From NCBI RefSeq assembly GCF_910592395.1, contig NC_088314.1:1178001-1242000 (forward strand): a DNA stretch of 64,000 nt. Reading direction: 5' to 3'. The position numbers were made by a program, and so were the translations under genes. Within the stretch, counting starts at the first letter, position 1. Each line of letters opens with the position of its first letter. The notes below the pieces were generated by a model. It had not been told where the DNA came from and searched no databases. It saw only the letters and a program-made list of their open reading frames with translations. Below, in pieces: positions 25,701 to 36,497 of this stretch. This DNA comes from Lineus longissimus (taxonomy: Eukaryota > Nemertea > Pilidiophora > Heteronemertea > Lineidae).

Positions 25701-26498
25701 TTCCAATTGCATCAGATGTGGACCTGTCTATTGAATGAATTCATACCCCAATCTCTGTTGGCTAGGGTGACACATCGGAGAATTTTGCTGAACTTCGTAA
25801 TGACTACCATGCAATGGAGAATACACTGTGGGCTTGTGATCAGTGCCTACATCATCGCAATCAATAACAAAGTGTTTATTCAGTAACATCCTCACTGGTT
25901 AGTTTCTGTGTGTGATCATGATTAGATATTGCAGTTGAGCCACAGCCCAAGCTTAGACATGCATCTTTGCTTTACCAATCTCTGTATACGTTTCCCATCA
26001 GTTGTAAGGGAAACTCTACCATTCTCTGTGTACGTTTCCTATCAGTTGTAAGGGAAACTCTACCATTCTCTGTATACGTTTCCCATCAGTTGTAAGGGAA
26101 ACTCTACCATTCTCTGTGTACGTTTCCTATCAGTCGTAAGGGAAACTCTACCATTCTCTGTGTACGTTTCATATCAGTCGTAAGGGAAACTCTACCATTC
26201 TCTGTGTACGTTTCATATCAGTTGTAAGGAAAACTCTACCATTCTCTGTGTACGTTTCCTATCAGTCGTAAGGGAAACTCTACCATTCTCTGTGTACGTT
26301 TCATATCAGTTGTAAGGAAAACTCTACCATTCTCTGTGTACGTTTCATATCAGTTGTAAGGGAGGATATGTTTCGAATCAACCATGTCTGTAATAGAATG
26401 TTCTAGTTTACCAAATAAAGTAAAAATCTGACTTCTTCTTCCAGGGTGACGACAATCCGTTTGAATCCATCAAATTAACCGACAAGGCACCGTTATAG
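7728..26498 (+). CDS. ELAPOR1: ELAPOR (KIAA1324/EIG121-like) endosome/lysosome-associated membrane protein, 20 exons, about 1001 aa
   Basis: Exons: 7728-7826, 8890-9013, 10905-11112, 11791-11938, 12228-12317, 12590-12698, 12980-13218, 13381-13492, 13687-13860, 14078-14295, 14447-14514, 14671-14871, 16448-16666, 16957-17083, 20697-20898, 21186-21225, 21396-21638, 21759-21914, 22209-22383, 26445-26498. They sum to 3006 nt (1001 aa plus stop), close to the 1013 aa I recall for human ELAPOR1. The ATG at 7728 gives a signal peptide (LLAAVICASVLQLVV core). The ectodomain has Cys-rich TNFR/ephrin-receptor-like repeats such as CPAGSY and CKKCPANT. A mannose-6-phosphate-receptor-homology region follows, with the hallmark CPDGTCDGCNFHFLW. 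One TM segment (about residues 897-920, VWIFLASLGGTGILMCLLIF) precedes an acidic tail of about 80 aa with an NPF motif near the end. Family role: trans-Golgi/endosome/lysosome trafficking and autophagy. ELAPOR1 and ELAPOR2 cannot be told apart here; this is probably the single pre-duplication gene. Confidence 0.93.
24251..24268 (+). CDS. Candidate 18-nt in-frame microexon of ELAPOR
   Basis: Lies in the 4-kb last intron. A pyrimidine-rich run and AG precede 24251, 18 nt encode KNRTYY, and a strong donor GTAAGT follows at 24269. Phase 0 on both sides matches the flanking exons, so inclusion adds six residues just before the GDDNPFESIKL terminus. This is based on splice-site pattern only; transcript support would decide. 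Confidence 0.35.
25979..26361. repeat. 44-bp minisatellite, about 8.7 copies
   Basis: Units start every 44 bp from 25979 to 26331. The conserved core is TACGTTTC, then ATCAGT(T/C)GTAAGG, then AAACTCTACCATTCTCTGT. Variant types (CCC/CCT/CAT; TTG/TCG) alternate, a sign of unequal exchange or gene conversion. It lies in the last ELAPOR intron, ending about 80 bp before the terminal exon. Each unit contains a GTAAGG donor-like site. Confidence 0.95.
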
Positions 26499-28930
26499 GA
26501 CTGGTATTACATTGAACATTAAAGTTGAAGAGAATATCCGACTCTACAGCCACACGGAATACGATGGATAAGGGAACATTGATCAGGAGATTTTGGACAA
26601 TTGGACACTTGCTCCGTAAATTGCGAAATGTCATATTGACTTCTCAAATTTCTTCAAAAGTAGTGCAAGGATCACTTCACCTGTAAATCAGGACATTATC
26701 AAATGTCAGACTATTCATTGAAGAGGTGTATTGCTCCTGTGCCCTTCCTGTGGAGGAGACGAGAGCAGCTGTAGATGACCTACAACTTTGTGCAATCATA
26801 CACTTATGCATGTATAGCTTTCATAGGCTGACCAAAGTTTTGGTACAATTTGCTCGGTCTTAATCAATGAAGATCGACCTATTCAGGAATATCATGAGTG
26901 CAATCTATACTAATGTAAAAAATAGTCAATTTCTGGGAATTTCTTGCTCCTGATGATTCTGCTAGGCACGACTGCAAGAAACGTCCACACTGACTTGAAT
27001 GTTATTCCATTAAGCTATACGCTTGGTGCTGATCAGTTCTTCACGAAAGGACTATTGAAAATTGCAAAGATGTTTTTTGGTCAAATCACTCGCCTGTAAT
27101 GTTTGAGGTGTGTTTCTTCTAATTTCCGTGCATTCCATTCATGGGTTGGTGATTTTTATCATGCATTCCACATCATAAGTTGATAAATGCTACATTTTGT
27201 TTGTGGAGACCTTCCTGCTGAACATTGAATCTCACTTGAACAGAACAGCGAGGAAGAAATGGCCACCTTCAAGTTATGGCAAGCTGTATCACCTCTTCTG
27301 TAGTTGTGGTATAGCTCCAGAACATCCCCTGTGTTACTGGGGGAACTGAAAACTATTATGGTGAGATTCACTGTGCAGTGGTGGAGGGCCAACAAAAGTG
27401 ATTTAACAGACTTGAATGGAGTCCCACTCGGACACATAGAAGATCATTCTATTCTTTACTTTGCTTTAATGAAGTCCATGAAAATTAAGATTATTTGTAA
27501 ATATTTCTTGATGTACGGTTCTGGTACATATTTTTTGTACATGGAAATGTAATAATATATATATTTTGTCCTAAATTTATCATTCCTATTGCTGGATGTG
27601 GACATGAGTGGTGGGAAGGGTTGGTTCCCTATTCTACCACTGGATGGGAGCACTGCTGTTTCAATTCTTCTGTCAGTTGATGATCGGTACGCGGTGTGGT
27701 TTGAAGTTAATTTTAAACACTGGTGTCTCTCATGTTGTTATAGGGCAGGGAAGATGTACATACTTTCAATGTTGTAAACATGCTTATACACTGATGGTGG
27801 AGATATTTAAAGAAGAGCACGATGTTTGCTTGTATGTTTAACTATTTATTTTGAGGACCAATTCCTCACTGATCTTTTGAAGATGCCACCAAATGGTAGA
27901 CATCGTTGGATGTGATGTATGACATACATGCACGTGTACTAATGTACATGGCATACATCCACGTGTACGCATACATGTATGTTGCATGTGGCAGTCAGAT
28001 TTTGTTTTTTTAGTATTTGCAATTAAGTTTTTCAGAGCGATTTGTTTTGATTATTTTTAAGACATGTTTTGGATATCACCTCTAATATAGATCAGTGTGC
28101 ACTGCATAAAGGTAATGCATTCGGTGCTAGGTGTTTTGAGTTTTTATAGACCTGTAGTGTTAGACTAAGAGACCGAGAGTATTATGATTTATATTCCTAG
28201 AGAATAGGTTCTTTGAATAATTTGATTTTGTGTTTATATGCAGTGCTAAATTGTGTTTGAAAAGTACTGTTTCCACTCTTTTTTCAAAATTTTTGCAAAG
28301 CTGTTCATGAGAGTGAGGGCTAACAAGAAATGCCATAATAAGTGTCATCATTCTCATAATTGAACTATTCGATTCTTTCATTCCTTCAAACATTGACAAG
28401 ATATGTTTCAGGGGTTCATTAGTGTTTTTCTAGTCGTACTGTGTTGTATTAAATGAGTGCAATCATGATATGGGGAAACCTTTCAGACCCGTGTTGTCAT
28501 CACCAAAGAATAGTTGAGAAATGTCAACTATAAGGGTTAAACTCAAACGTTGTCGATCTGTCAAATGATACCTCAGTTTCCTTCGTGTTTCTTCATCTCT
28601 CTGAGAAGTATTAGATAGTTGGTAATGTATGACTGTTATGGGATGGAGCGTGACGTCAACTACAGTCCAATTAGAACGGTTTTAAACTCGGCATTGGTTG
28701 TTAGTTGCATTCAATCCGTTCGTCTAAAACATGCTATTGAAATGTTGGAGAATATTTCTATATGTATTCGATTCCAAAACTCATTCTTGCATTCCGCTAC
28801 ACGTCTTCATGATTATACTACCATTTTCTCTATTGTTTCTCCATGTTTTCTGGTTACGGGAATATTTCATTGCCAATCAAATCATTCATAGCCAACATTT
28901 TCTAAGGTCATTGTATTCACAATAAATAGG
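26499..28930 (+). other. Long ELAPOR 3' UTR (probable)
   Basis: AT-rich non-coding sequence after the ELAPOR stop with no credible ORF. Possible poly(A) signals are ATTAAA near 26517 and 28449 and a canonical AATAAA at 28921-28926. The last gives a UTR of about 2.4 kb, so the end point is inferred. Confidence 0.4.
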
Positions 28931-31900
28931 GTCATGAAAGTACCAAATCAATTTTCTGTTCTTTTTTCATCAGTTTCGGTTGTCCAAACCTGAACCAATA
29001 TCCCATGGATAATGATCTTCAAGACCTGTCAAATGGGTATGCCATCTATCCACTTGGCAGTTTCCACCCATCGTTAACCTAATATGAAGCTGCTGTTCAG
29101 GTATCGGTGTGATCTGGTATGTGGAGTGAAGGTCATACTTTCACCACATTCCAACTGCTGGGTATTGGAGATACTACCGACATGTTGTTCACAATGGAGC
29201 TTTTCCTTGGCAGCATCTGTGTCACAACCTTCCATGTCCTCGAGATGTGAGGACAACGTCCCAACGTTGCCAAGTCATGAAGAGACTGTCCATGTCACAA
29301 CGTTACAGGGCAACTATAGACTTGTGGACGTCCCAACATTGTCAGGTTGAGGTACGAGGTGATTGTCCGAGTATTGTCACAACCTCCCATGGCAACTATT
29401 GACTATTGTCCCGACATTTCCCAGTTGCTTGCTTACACCCATGCCTGGCTGCTTTCTCCAAATGAAGACTCCGAGCTACAACCCCAACTATGTGAGGACA
29501 TTGTCCTAAGGCTGCCCGGTTACTCACAGGAAGTCTGATAGTCAATCTGACACTCTCCCATCTGAAAGAGTTAAACATTTATTCAATGGTCTTCACAGGT
29601 CATCGGTCTGTGATGGTGCACCTATACAAACAGACTCATTAAAGAAACATAGGAGAATATCGCTCACAATAGCTGCTACATACTATTGCATTCCCGTCAT
29701 TGATTGAGGCGGCAGTCGGTTCAGTTCGTGATCGTCTTGTGTAGCATTTGCGTCAGTAAGTTCCGTTGCTGAGCACCTGATGAAGTCGACCTGCCTTAGT
29801 TACTAACGTTTGTGGAAGATTTAGCAGTCATGAGACACATGACAGCTGTCTCATGTTATAGTATGACTCTAATTTTGCGAGTTGAGAAGTAGGATCATCA
29901 GAAAACACCTGTCCCCACCATAGATCTGTCACCTCTAATACTGTAAACTTGATCAGGAGCCATAAAGACTTTCAATGTTTCAGGCCAACCTGCCTTGTAA
30001 TGGGACATAAGAAAGATGATGTGATTATTCCTGACTAATTTTACAGTAGAGGAACTTTGTATCAAGTACTGAAATGATGAACTCAGCCAGGAATACAAAT
30101 ATCGTTTTATAAAGAAGCAAGCGTGATGTCACAATGTTCATTGGTAACAGCTAGACACCTTGACAACAAATGAGAACTCCGTTGACAGAGTAATCAGTAG
30201 CACGTGGTGACGTACATATTTAAGGGATTGCTTTTCATCACCATAGCAACAGAATATTGATAGAACTGAATTTTTGATGGAGTAGAGCAAAGTTTCAATT
30301 CTACAGAAAGTTTCTGCGTAGTTTACAGAATAGCGGAAGTTAACTTTGACATAAATTGTCGATACTTGGAGTTGAATATAACATTAACCTCTGTTTGAAA
30401 AGCAGAGCTTACTTCAAGGAGATTTACTCAGATTTCATTTATAATTAACATCGCAGACCTGTGCAAAACAAAATTATTTTGTGTCAGCAATTCAGGATTG
30501 GCAAAATGTCCACTCAATGTCAGCCCGGATCTCTCCAGAATGAAGTGTTTTGAAAATGTCAAATATGATTTTGCATCTCATGTCCTAAACATGCAGGTTG
30601 TCTGGTGGACTTTACTTCTCTAGTCTTATCTGTATAGCTTTTGAAGTTATAAATATGATAAAATATGACAAATAAGTCTTGTATAGTTCCAATTGCTCGG
30701 ATGTACTCAACATGACACCGTTCAAACAGGGGTGTTTTCAACTTGGCCACCGTTTAATGTGTCTTCATAAAGGTGAACATGAGACCAAGTAAAAGGTCTT
30801 TGTTCCTCTCATAACTTTTGATAATGGGCATATTTACTAAGAAAACGTCTCCCAATCGTACATATATATTTCTTCAGATCTGAACTAGGCAGTCCCCATG
30901 TACAAATATTTGCTGGGTGAGATTTTTCATTTATGACCATATCACTTCCATTAGTGGCCCGTGTTCTACAACAGGCCTTGGGCTGATTCCTCTGATCTTT
31001 GAAGAATGGTGAGGTCTGGTGACCTTTGTAAGGCAATCTTGGTTTGAGGTGGTCTTGCTGCAGCAGAGACTGGAAAATGAACTTCCTTTCGCTGTTCTAC
31101 TCCAACAGGCACAACCATGTATGGCTGTCTCTAAGGACACTGACATTGAAGGTGTTAAGCAATAAGAGTATAGGCCTACTCTCCAAGTCCATATATGGGA
31201 TAAAATCCACATAATCACTAGCAATACTATAGCAGAGGCCTGATTTAAACAGGTGAAAGTCTTCCGATTTTAAAATAATCATTCATTTACAGCATGTTGG
31301 GTATTATAGTAATCCCATACCAGAATGCTAAGGTTTGTTTAAATCAAACTCAATTGGCAGTTTGTAGTGAAAATGCACACAAATGAACTAGGGGCAAAGT
31401 TGACCATGGAAAAGTCTCATTAAACATGTATGTAATCATGTGTTCAGGCCTATGTTGAGACTTTAGGGCTGATCTTCAAGAATAATACTGTATTAGTATT
31501 TCTATTGTTGGCGAATAGATTGGCATGCAAGAAAGAAAGTCTGCAGGCAATCTTTCTCTTTCTTCTATATTTCACGCAGGCGATTTTTTGCAAGGAACGG
31601 ACACACAATCATTAGCCACCAAGTGTGTTAGTGTTGGGGGTTGAATATAAGGATGACGTCCATAAACATCACTGTGTTCCACCATGTTCAGATTGGGTTT
31701 GACGGCGTTTCCTTCAGTGTAAAACACTGAGAGAACTGATATTCAACGGACTAATGCTTTATCTGAAAAACCCCAATGGTGACCAGCCCTTTACCCACTC
31801 CCACTTCCTTCCATTGTTAGGATTATGAAACACATTGGCGAATGATAAACAAATGACGAAATGAATAAAACAGAATCACTCTATTTCTATAAATACAGAA

Positions 31901-34900
31901 AGAGGCCATACAATCATTTGGACGGAAATAGAAATGGAATATATATCATATACAGGACATGTAAAGTCTAAAATCTATGATAATACACAGAATCAGTGAT
32001 GACCTATCCTACACTGTGACCGCATACTTGATAACCATAACAATGACTTGCAAACCAACCAACAACACCAACATCTCTTCAAATATAAAAAAATAGAAAA
32101 CTGGGATTTTAGCGAGTTTAAACCTACTCTGACATCAGAGTAGGAATTCAGTCACAAAAACACTTAAAATGACATAAAAAAGTAAATTTTGATGCATGGC
32201 TTAAATGCCTAACAACGTTTATTAATCATTTTAATCAAATATTTGATACAAAACATTCTGTACATGACTCACTTAAAAGAACTTGAGAAACTGGCTTCAA
32301 TGTTGCTAGCTGGTTTTTGCAAAAGGTGATGTCTTTTTCAAAAAGGAAGACGATTAAAAATTGATGCACGTATCATAACTCATTACATTGTTGCTCAGCA
32401 CTCACAAAATCCAGTATCTCTATATCTAGTCGGTTTTTGAACAGCTCCAAGGAAACATTCCAAAAGTTTCAATAGTTTTTCTCCATCAAATCGATTAGTT
32501 AGGAGATTCCTACACAAATCACAAAAGGCAACAGCGGGTCACCATAACAACTGGTGGGTTCAGCGAAAACAGAAACAGTGTAGCAACAGTTATAATACTG
32601 GATGAAGTAAACAGAGCCCAGCATAAAACTGCTGGATGTTTTTCATCTTTCTGCGGGCATTTACAAACAAACAAGAGTTCTCCATATTGCAGTAAACTCC
32701 CCTATGTTTCAGCAAAGGACGTGATATCCAAGAGAACTTGCTTTCAGAAAGTATTTTTGATAAGTCAAATGGTCTGGCAGAGCCAATCTCGCGTATTCCA
32801 CAGAAAGATGAAAAAAACTGAAACCCCAAGCAAGTTTTCCCTTTCTGCATGGAAAATCAAGTGACCTTTAACATTTCAAACAAGCAGGGGCCATTAACTT
32901 AGAAGTTTTGAAGTGACAAGTCTCATTCAATGTAATCCCAACCATGACAATGTGGTGTAACATTCATAGACATATTAGGTACAATGAGCTTGAGTGGTTC
33001 ATTCCTTGGTGAGGAACTTTATAACCGGTTAGCAGCAATCCACAAAAGTGTGTGTAATCACTGCCACTTTTTGGCAATAAAATCCCTTATCATCATGGGC
33101 TGAATCCCTTTAAGTTCAACAGACAAAGATATCAACGATAATACTTGAAATCTATTTACAATATAAATATTACAATTGATTGTACAAATAACTGATATGA
33201 TTTATAATTGGATGGAGACTGATATTCTGACGATCATTTCTATATACAAAACTGGTGCAAAGTGAGGGAAACTGTCCTGAGTCAATTTCACCAAAATGAG
33301 TGAAGAAGTATCAAAAAGATAGAGTTTGGAAATCCACTGCTATGACCCATAGTTTATAATTCAAATTTAAAGTGGGGTGTCATATTTCGACAACGTTGAG
33401 AATTTTGTAATTGACTCAACACAGTTAACCTCAAAAAAAGACTAGGGCTGGTATAAAACAGCATTGGTTAACATGAAAGTTATCCTATGGTTCTGGACTC
33501 ATCACTTTGGCACATAATAGTATCACAACAGGAAGATCCTGAGACAATTTAAAGGGAGACTATAGGCAGGAGCAAATTGGGCATGGACACCCACCAACTA
33601 TAACCACTTAGCTCCTGCCAATAGTCCATTTTGAGGGAAGTTTCAAGTTGTCCCAGCCGAAATAATCATTAAATCATGATGACTGTTGTTAACGCAATAA
33701 ACATGAAGCATTCCCAGAATTTCTGTCAACCACACCATGAGTTGACTATGAACTGTTTCAATTGAGCAAACCCTTGGCAAATAAATCTGTTGTAATTGCT
33801 TGATGCTGACACTCAACTCATTACCAATAAGCTAGATCAAGTCCACATAGTTTGGTAACATTGAAAACAAGAACTTTAAGTTCTGTTTTCATATTTTTCT
33901 GTTCTAAAACTAATAGCAGGTGTTCCCTTGTCCAACCATTCCCCGACATCTCACCACATCCTTTTTCTCAACTGATAATTTTCCGTTTACATCAATGACT
34001 GCATTATATTATCGATTGTGACCAATGAAAATCAATCGCGCCATTGATCAGAAAACACGATACCTTCAGCATGGCTGATGTCACTGTTTCCTATACACAT
34101 TAAATCAATGATTATTGACATTGCTTATATTTCAATACCCGGGCGCTAATTATCAACCACATAATAAACTATTATGTTTAAAGGTCGTGTTATCCCTCTA
34201 ATTATCTCGGAGAGGTTATCACGGTGTGAGCAACAATCGTGACTCCACATGAAAGTGATCACCTTCAAAAGAAAAACCAGATCAGGCAGAAAATATTGAT
34301 TTAGGGGATTGGTAAATAGTTGGGTGAGACCACAGACTGAGTCCAGAATGTATTTTTCCCACAACCACGTCCAGCCAAAGCTTTACCCTGACTTAGATAG
34401 ACAGAGGACAGTTACGTTTCCTTTACGCCAAGAATCATTTCGCTTCCGATTTCTTAGCGTTGACAAACTCTAGTTCATGCTCAAAACTTCAAAAGTGATT
34501 TTATGATTGTCAATGCATTGTCATAACAACTGAAAACATGATACACTTTTCACACCTTTCCTGACCTGAATCTTCCAGCAATCGAAATTCATTTTTCAGC
34601 AATTCCGTGACATTTTTTCATGTCAACCAATTCTCTTCTAACCCAGCCCCAAAAGACTCTAGCTTTCAGTAGCAGAGACTCTTATAAAGTCACAGCCACT
34701 GTACATGGTAGAAAAGTTTCTGTACAAAGTTGTCGTTTCACAACGACAATACAAGTAGCAGTGATGCTACATAGACCCAGTGCCGTAATTTAATGAGATC
34801 TAAATTGATATAAACTAAAGGCTTGACGTGTATATTCGTCGTGACTAAAGAAAAATCATGTAAAAGTTCTCAGCTCAGATCATTTGAAAAATCTATAGCC

Positions 34901-35372
34901 TAATTGATGCTCAAACTCCTGACCATCGGCGTTCATAACACAGGATCAAAATCTGAATGCCCATGTAAGACTACAGTTCTTATTGGCGTCAATATTTTGA
35001 TCGTGTGTCAAACAAAGATGGTTGTGAATTGGAGTATGAATTTGGCTTATGAGACTCGCTATTGAGTAGGACATATAAAATATGACAGCTTACAAAATGC
35101 TATCAGAATTGAACCAAAATGCTGTAAGCCCAATCACATTCAGCCATATAGTGAGAATATCATCCTTTAAACAAAACTGTATGCATGGGAAGATTTGTCT
35201 TGTTCAAGTTTTCATTTGTTGTAGGACTTCTATTAAATTGTGACTCAACAAATTTGCCCGCCTTGCGTTACAAATGACCTTCAGTCCCCTTTCATGAAAC
35301 TCCCTCAAATGATGGCATTTAACATAACTGGACTTACAGTATCATAATGCACAGAATTCCAAAACTCAAATG
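28931..35372. other. Intergenic DNA and probable long 3' UTR of the minus-strand CaaX gene
   Basis: No ORF here looks real. Minus-strand AATAAA signals (TTTATT on plus) lie at 32218-32223 and 29578-29583, compatible with a 3' UTR of 3-6 kb for the coiled-coil gene that ends at 35373. The part from 29200 to 29500 repeats GTCACAAC/GTCCCAAC-type words. A small imperfect inverted repeat lies at 33558-33626. Confidence 0.4.
33558..33626. repeat. Short imperfect inverted repeat (16-bp arms, one mismatch)
   Basis: GACTATAGGCAGGAGC (33558-33573) pairs with GCTCCTGCCAATAGTC (33611-33626) with one mismatch and a 37-base loop. It could be a MITE relic or a UTR hairpin in the probable 3' UTR of the CaaX gene. 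Confidence 0.5.
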
Positions 35373-36497
35373 TTACAAAATCGTACAAGCCTTTGATTTG
35401 CCCTGGTCGCCTCCTCCCGCTGCCTGGCCGTTCGCTTTCTCTCGATCTAAACTCGTCTCCAGGTCATGATTCTTATCCTTGGCCGCCTTCAACTCCTGTT
35501 CCAGCACCATGATCCTCTTATCTTTCTCCTCCTCATCCTTGACTAACCGCTTGATGCGGATCTGAAGGTCATTCACCTTCACCTCATACTCCTGCTTCTC
35601 GACATCAGTCTCTGATAACTTCTTTTTCAACTCCTCAGAGTCATTATCAACACCTTGTTGGTGCGATTCCTCCTCTTGCTTTATCTTATTCTCCAACTCG
35701 ATTATCGCCACATGCTTTGCATTTAACTCCTCCTGTTTGACACTTAACTCCTCCTCTAAGGTTTGTTTCTCACTTTTTAACTTGACATTCTCGTCGATGA
35801 GTTGTTGGAAGGCCTCACGCTCAGCACCGGGATCTGCAAGACTTGACGTCTGCTTCTCGTCTGCGCCGTCTCCATCCTCCTTCTGCTCCTCCTCCTTCTC
35901 AAGGTCAAGCTCCTCAAGGTCACCTTCAGGCACAACCTCGCCAGCCTCCTCGGTGGCCTCCCCATCACCCTCCTCCTTCTCTCCACTGGGAGACTCCTCC
36001 CCATCTGCAGCAGTCTCCTCCCGCGTGGTCTCCTCTTCCCCCTTCTCCTCCGTCTCTGCTTGGGCATCCTCCGCCTCAACGTTGTCTCCCAAAGTCTCTG
36101 CTTGACTGTCGTTATCCTCTTTGATATCTAAGGCCTCATCCTCATCCTTTGCTTCCACAGCTTCCGGTTCAGCTGTTGGTTCATCATCTTTCTCCACCTC
36201 CTCAGCAGCAGCAGGTTCAGCATCCGCTGCCTCCTCTGCTGGCTCAGATTCAGCAGCAGGTGTATCAGCGCCATCATCAGCTGGCGCGGGCGTCGCTGCC
36301 TCCTCCTCTGGTGCAGGTGTGGCAGCCTCATCCTCAGGTGCAGGTGTGGCGGCCTCACTCTCTGGTGCAGGTGTTGCTGCAGCACTCTCTGGTGCAGCCT
36401 GGTCAGTCTCCGCTGGCTTCTCCTCCGTGGCAGAATCTGAGGGCTCCGGTTCCTCCACTATAGTCTCTGTTACACCTTGTTCATTCTCGGCCTCCAT
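35373..36497 (-). CDS. Acidic coiled-coil protein with C-terminal CaaX box, 374 aa
   Basis: I do not recognise the family. Residues 1-225 are strongly acidic, low-complexity and probably disordered, with four tandem units of about 10 residues around AATPAPE (about residues 38-75). Residues about 225-350 form a coiled coil with heptad-like Leu/Ile and many Lys/Glu (for example LKSEKQTLEEELSVKQEELN). The protein ends in SKACTIL: CTIL fits a CaaX prenylation box, and a final Leu usually means geranylgeranylation. It is therefore probably a membrane-anchored elongated protein. The CDS is one exon. A splice acceptor (TTTTTCAG just before 36527) shows a 5' UTR intron, with the first exon and promoter further upstream. 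The antisense and alternate-frame ORFs here are shadows of this GC-rich repeat. Function unknown. Confidence 0.85.
   Translation of the reverse strand: MEAENEQGVTETIVEEPEPSDSATEEKPAETDQAAPESAAATPAPESEAATPAPEDEAATPAPEEEAATPAPADDGADTPAAESEPAEEAADAEPAAAEEVEKDDEPTAEPEAVEAKDEDEALDIKEDNDSQAETLGDNVEAEDAQAETEEKGEEETTREETAADGEESPSGEKEEGDGEATEEAGEVVPEGDLEELDLEKEEEQKEDGDGADEKQTSSLADPGAEREAFQQLIDENVKLKSEKQTLEEELSVKQEELNAKHVAIIELENKIKQEEESHQQGVDNDSEELKKKLSETDVEKQEYEVKVNDLQIRIKRLVKDEEEKDKRIMVLEQELKAAKDKNHDLETSLDREKANGQAAGGGDQGKSKACTIL

Noticed and set aside
25979-26361. CRISPR-like array
   Set aside because: The 44-bp units are directly tandem without unique spacers; it is a minisatellite in an animal intron.
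29084-29350. 88-aa plus-strand ORF
   Set aside because: Falls in a stretch of repeated GTCACAAC-like words, has no domain and no splice context; best read as non-coding.
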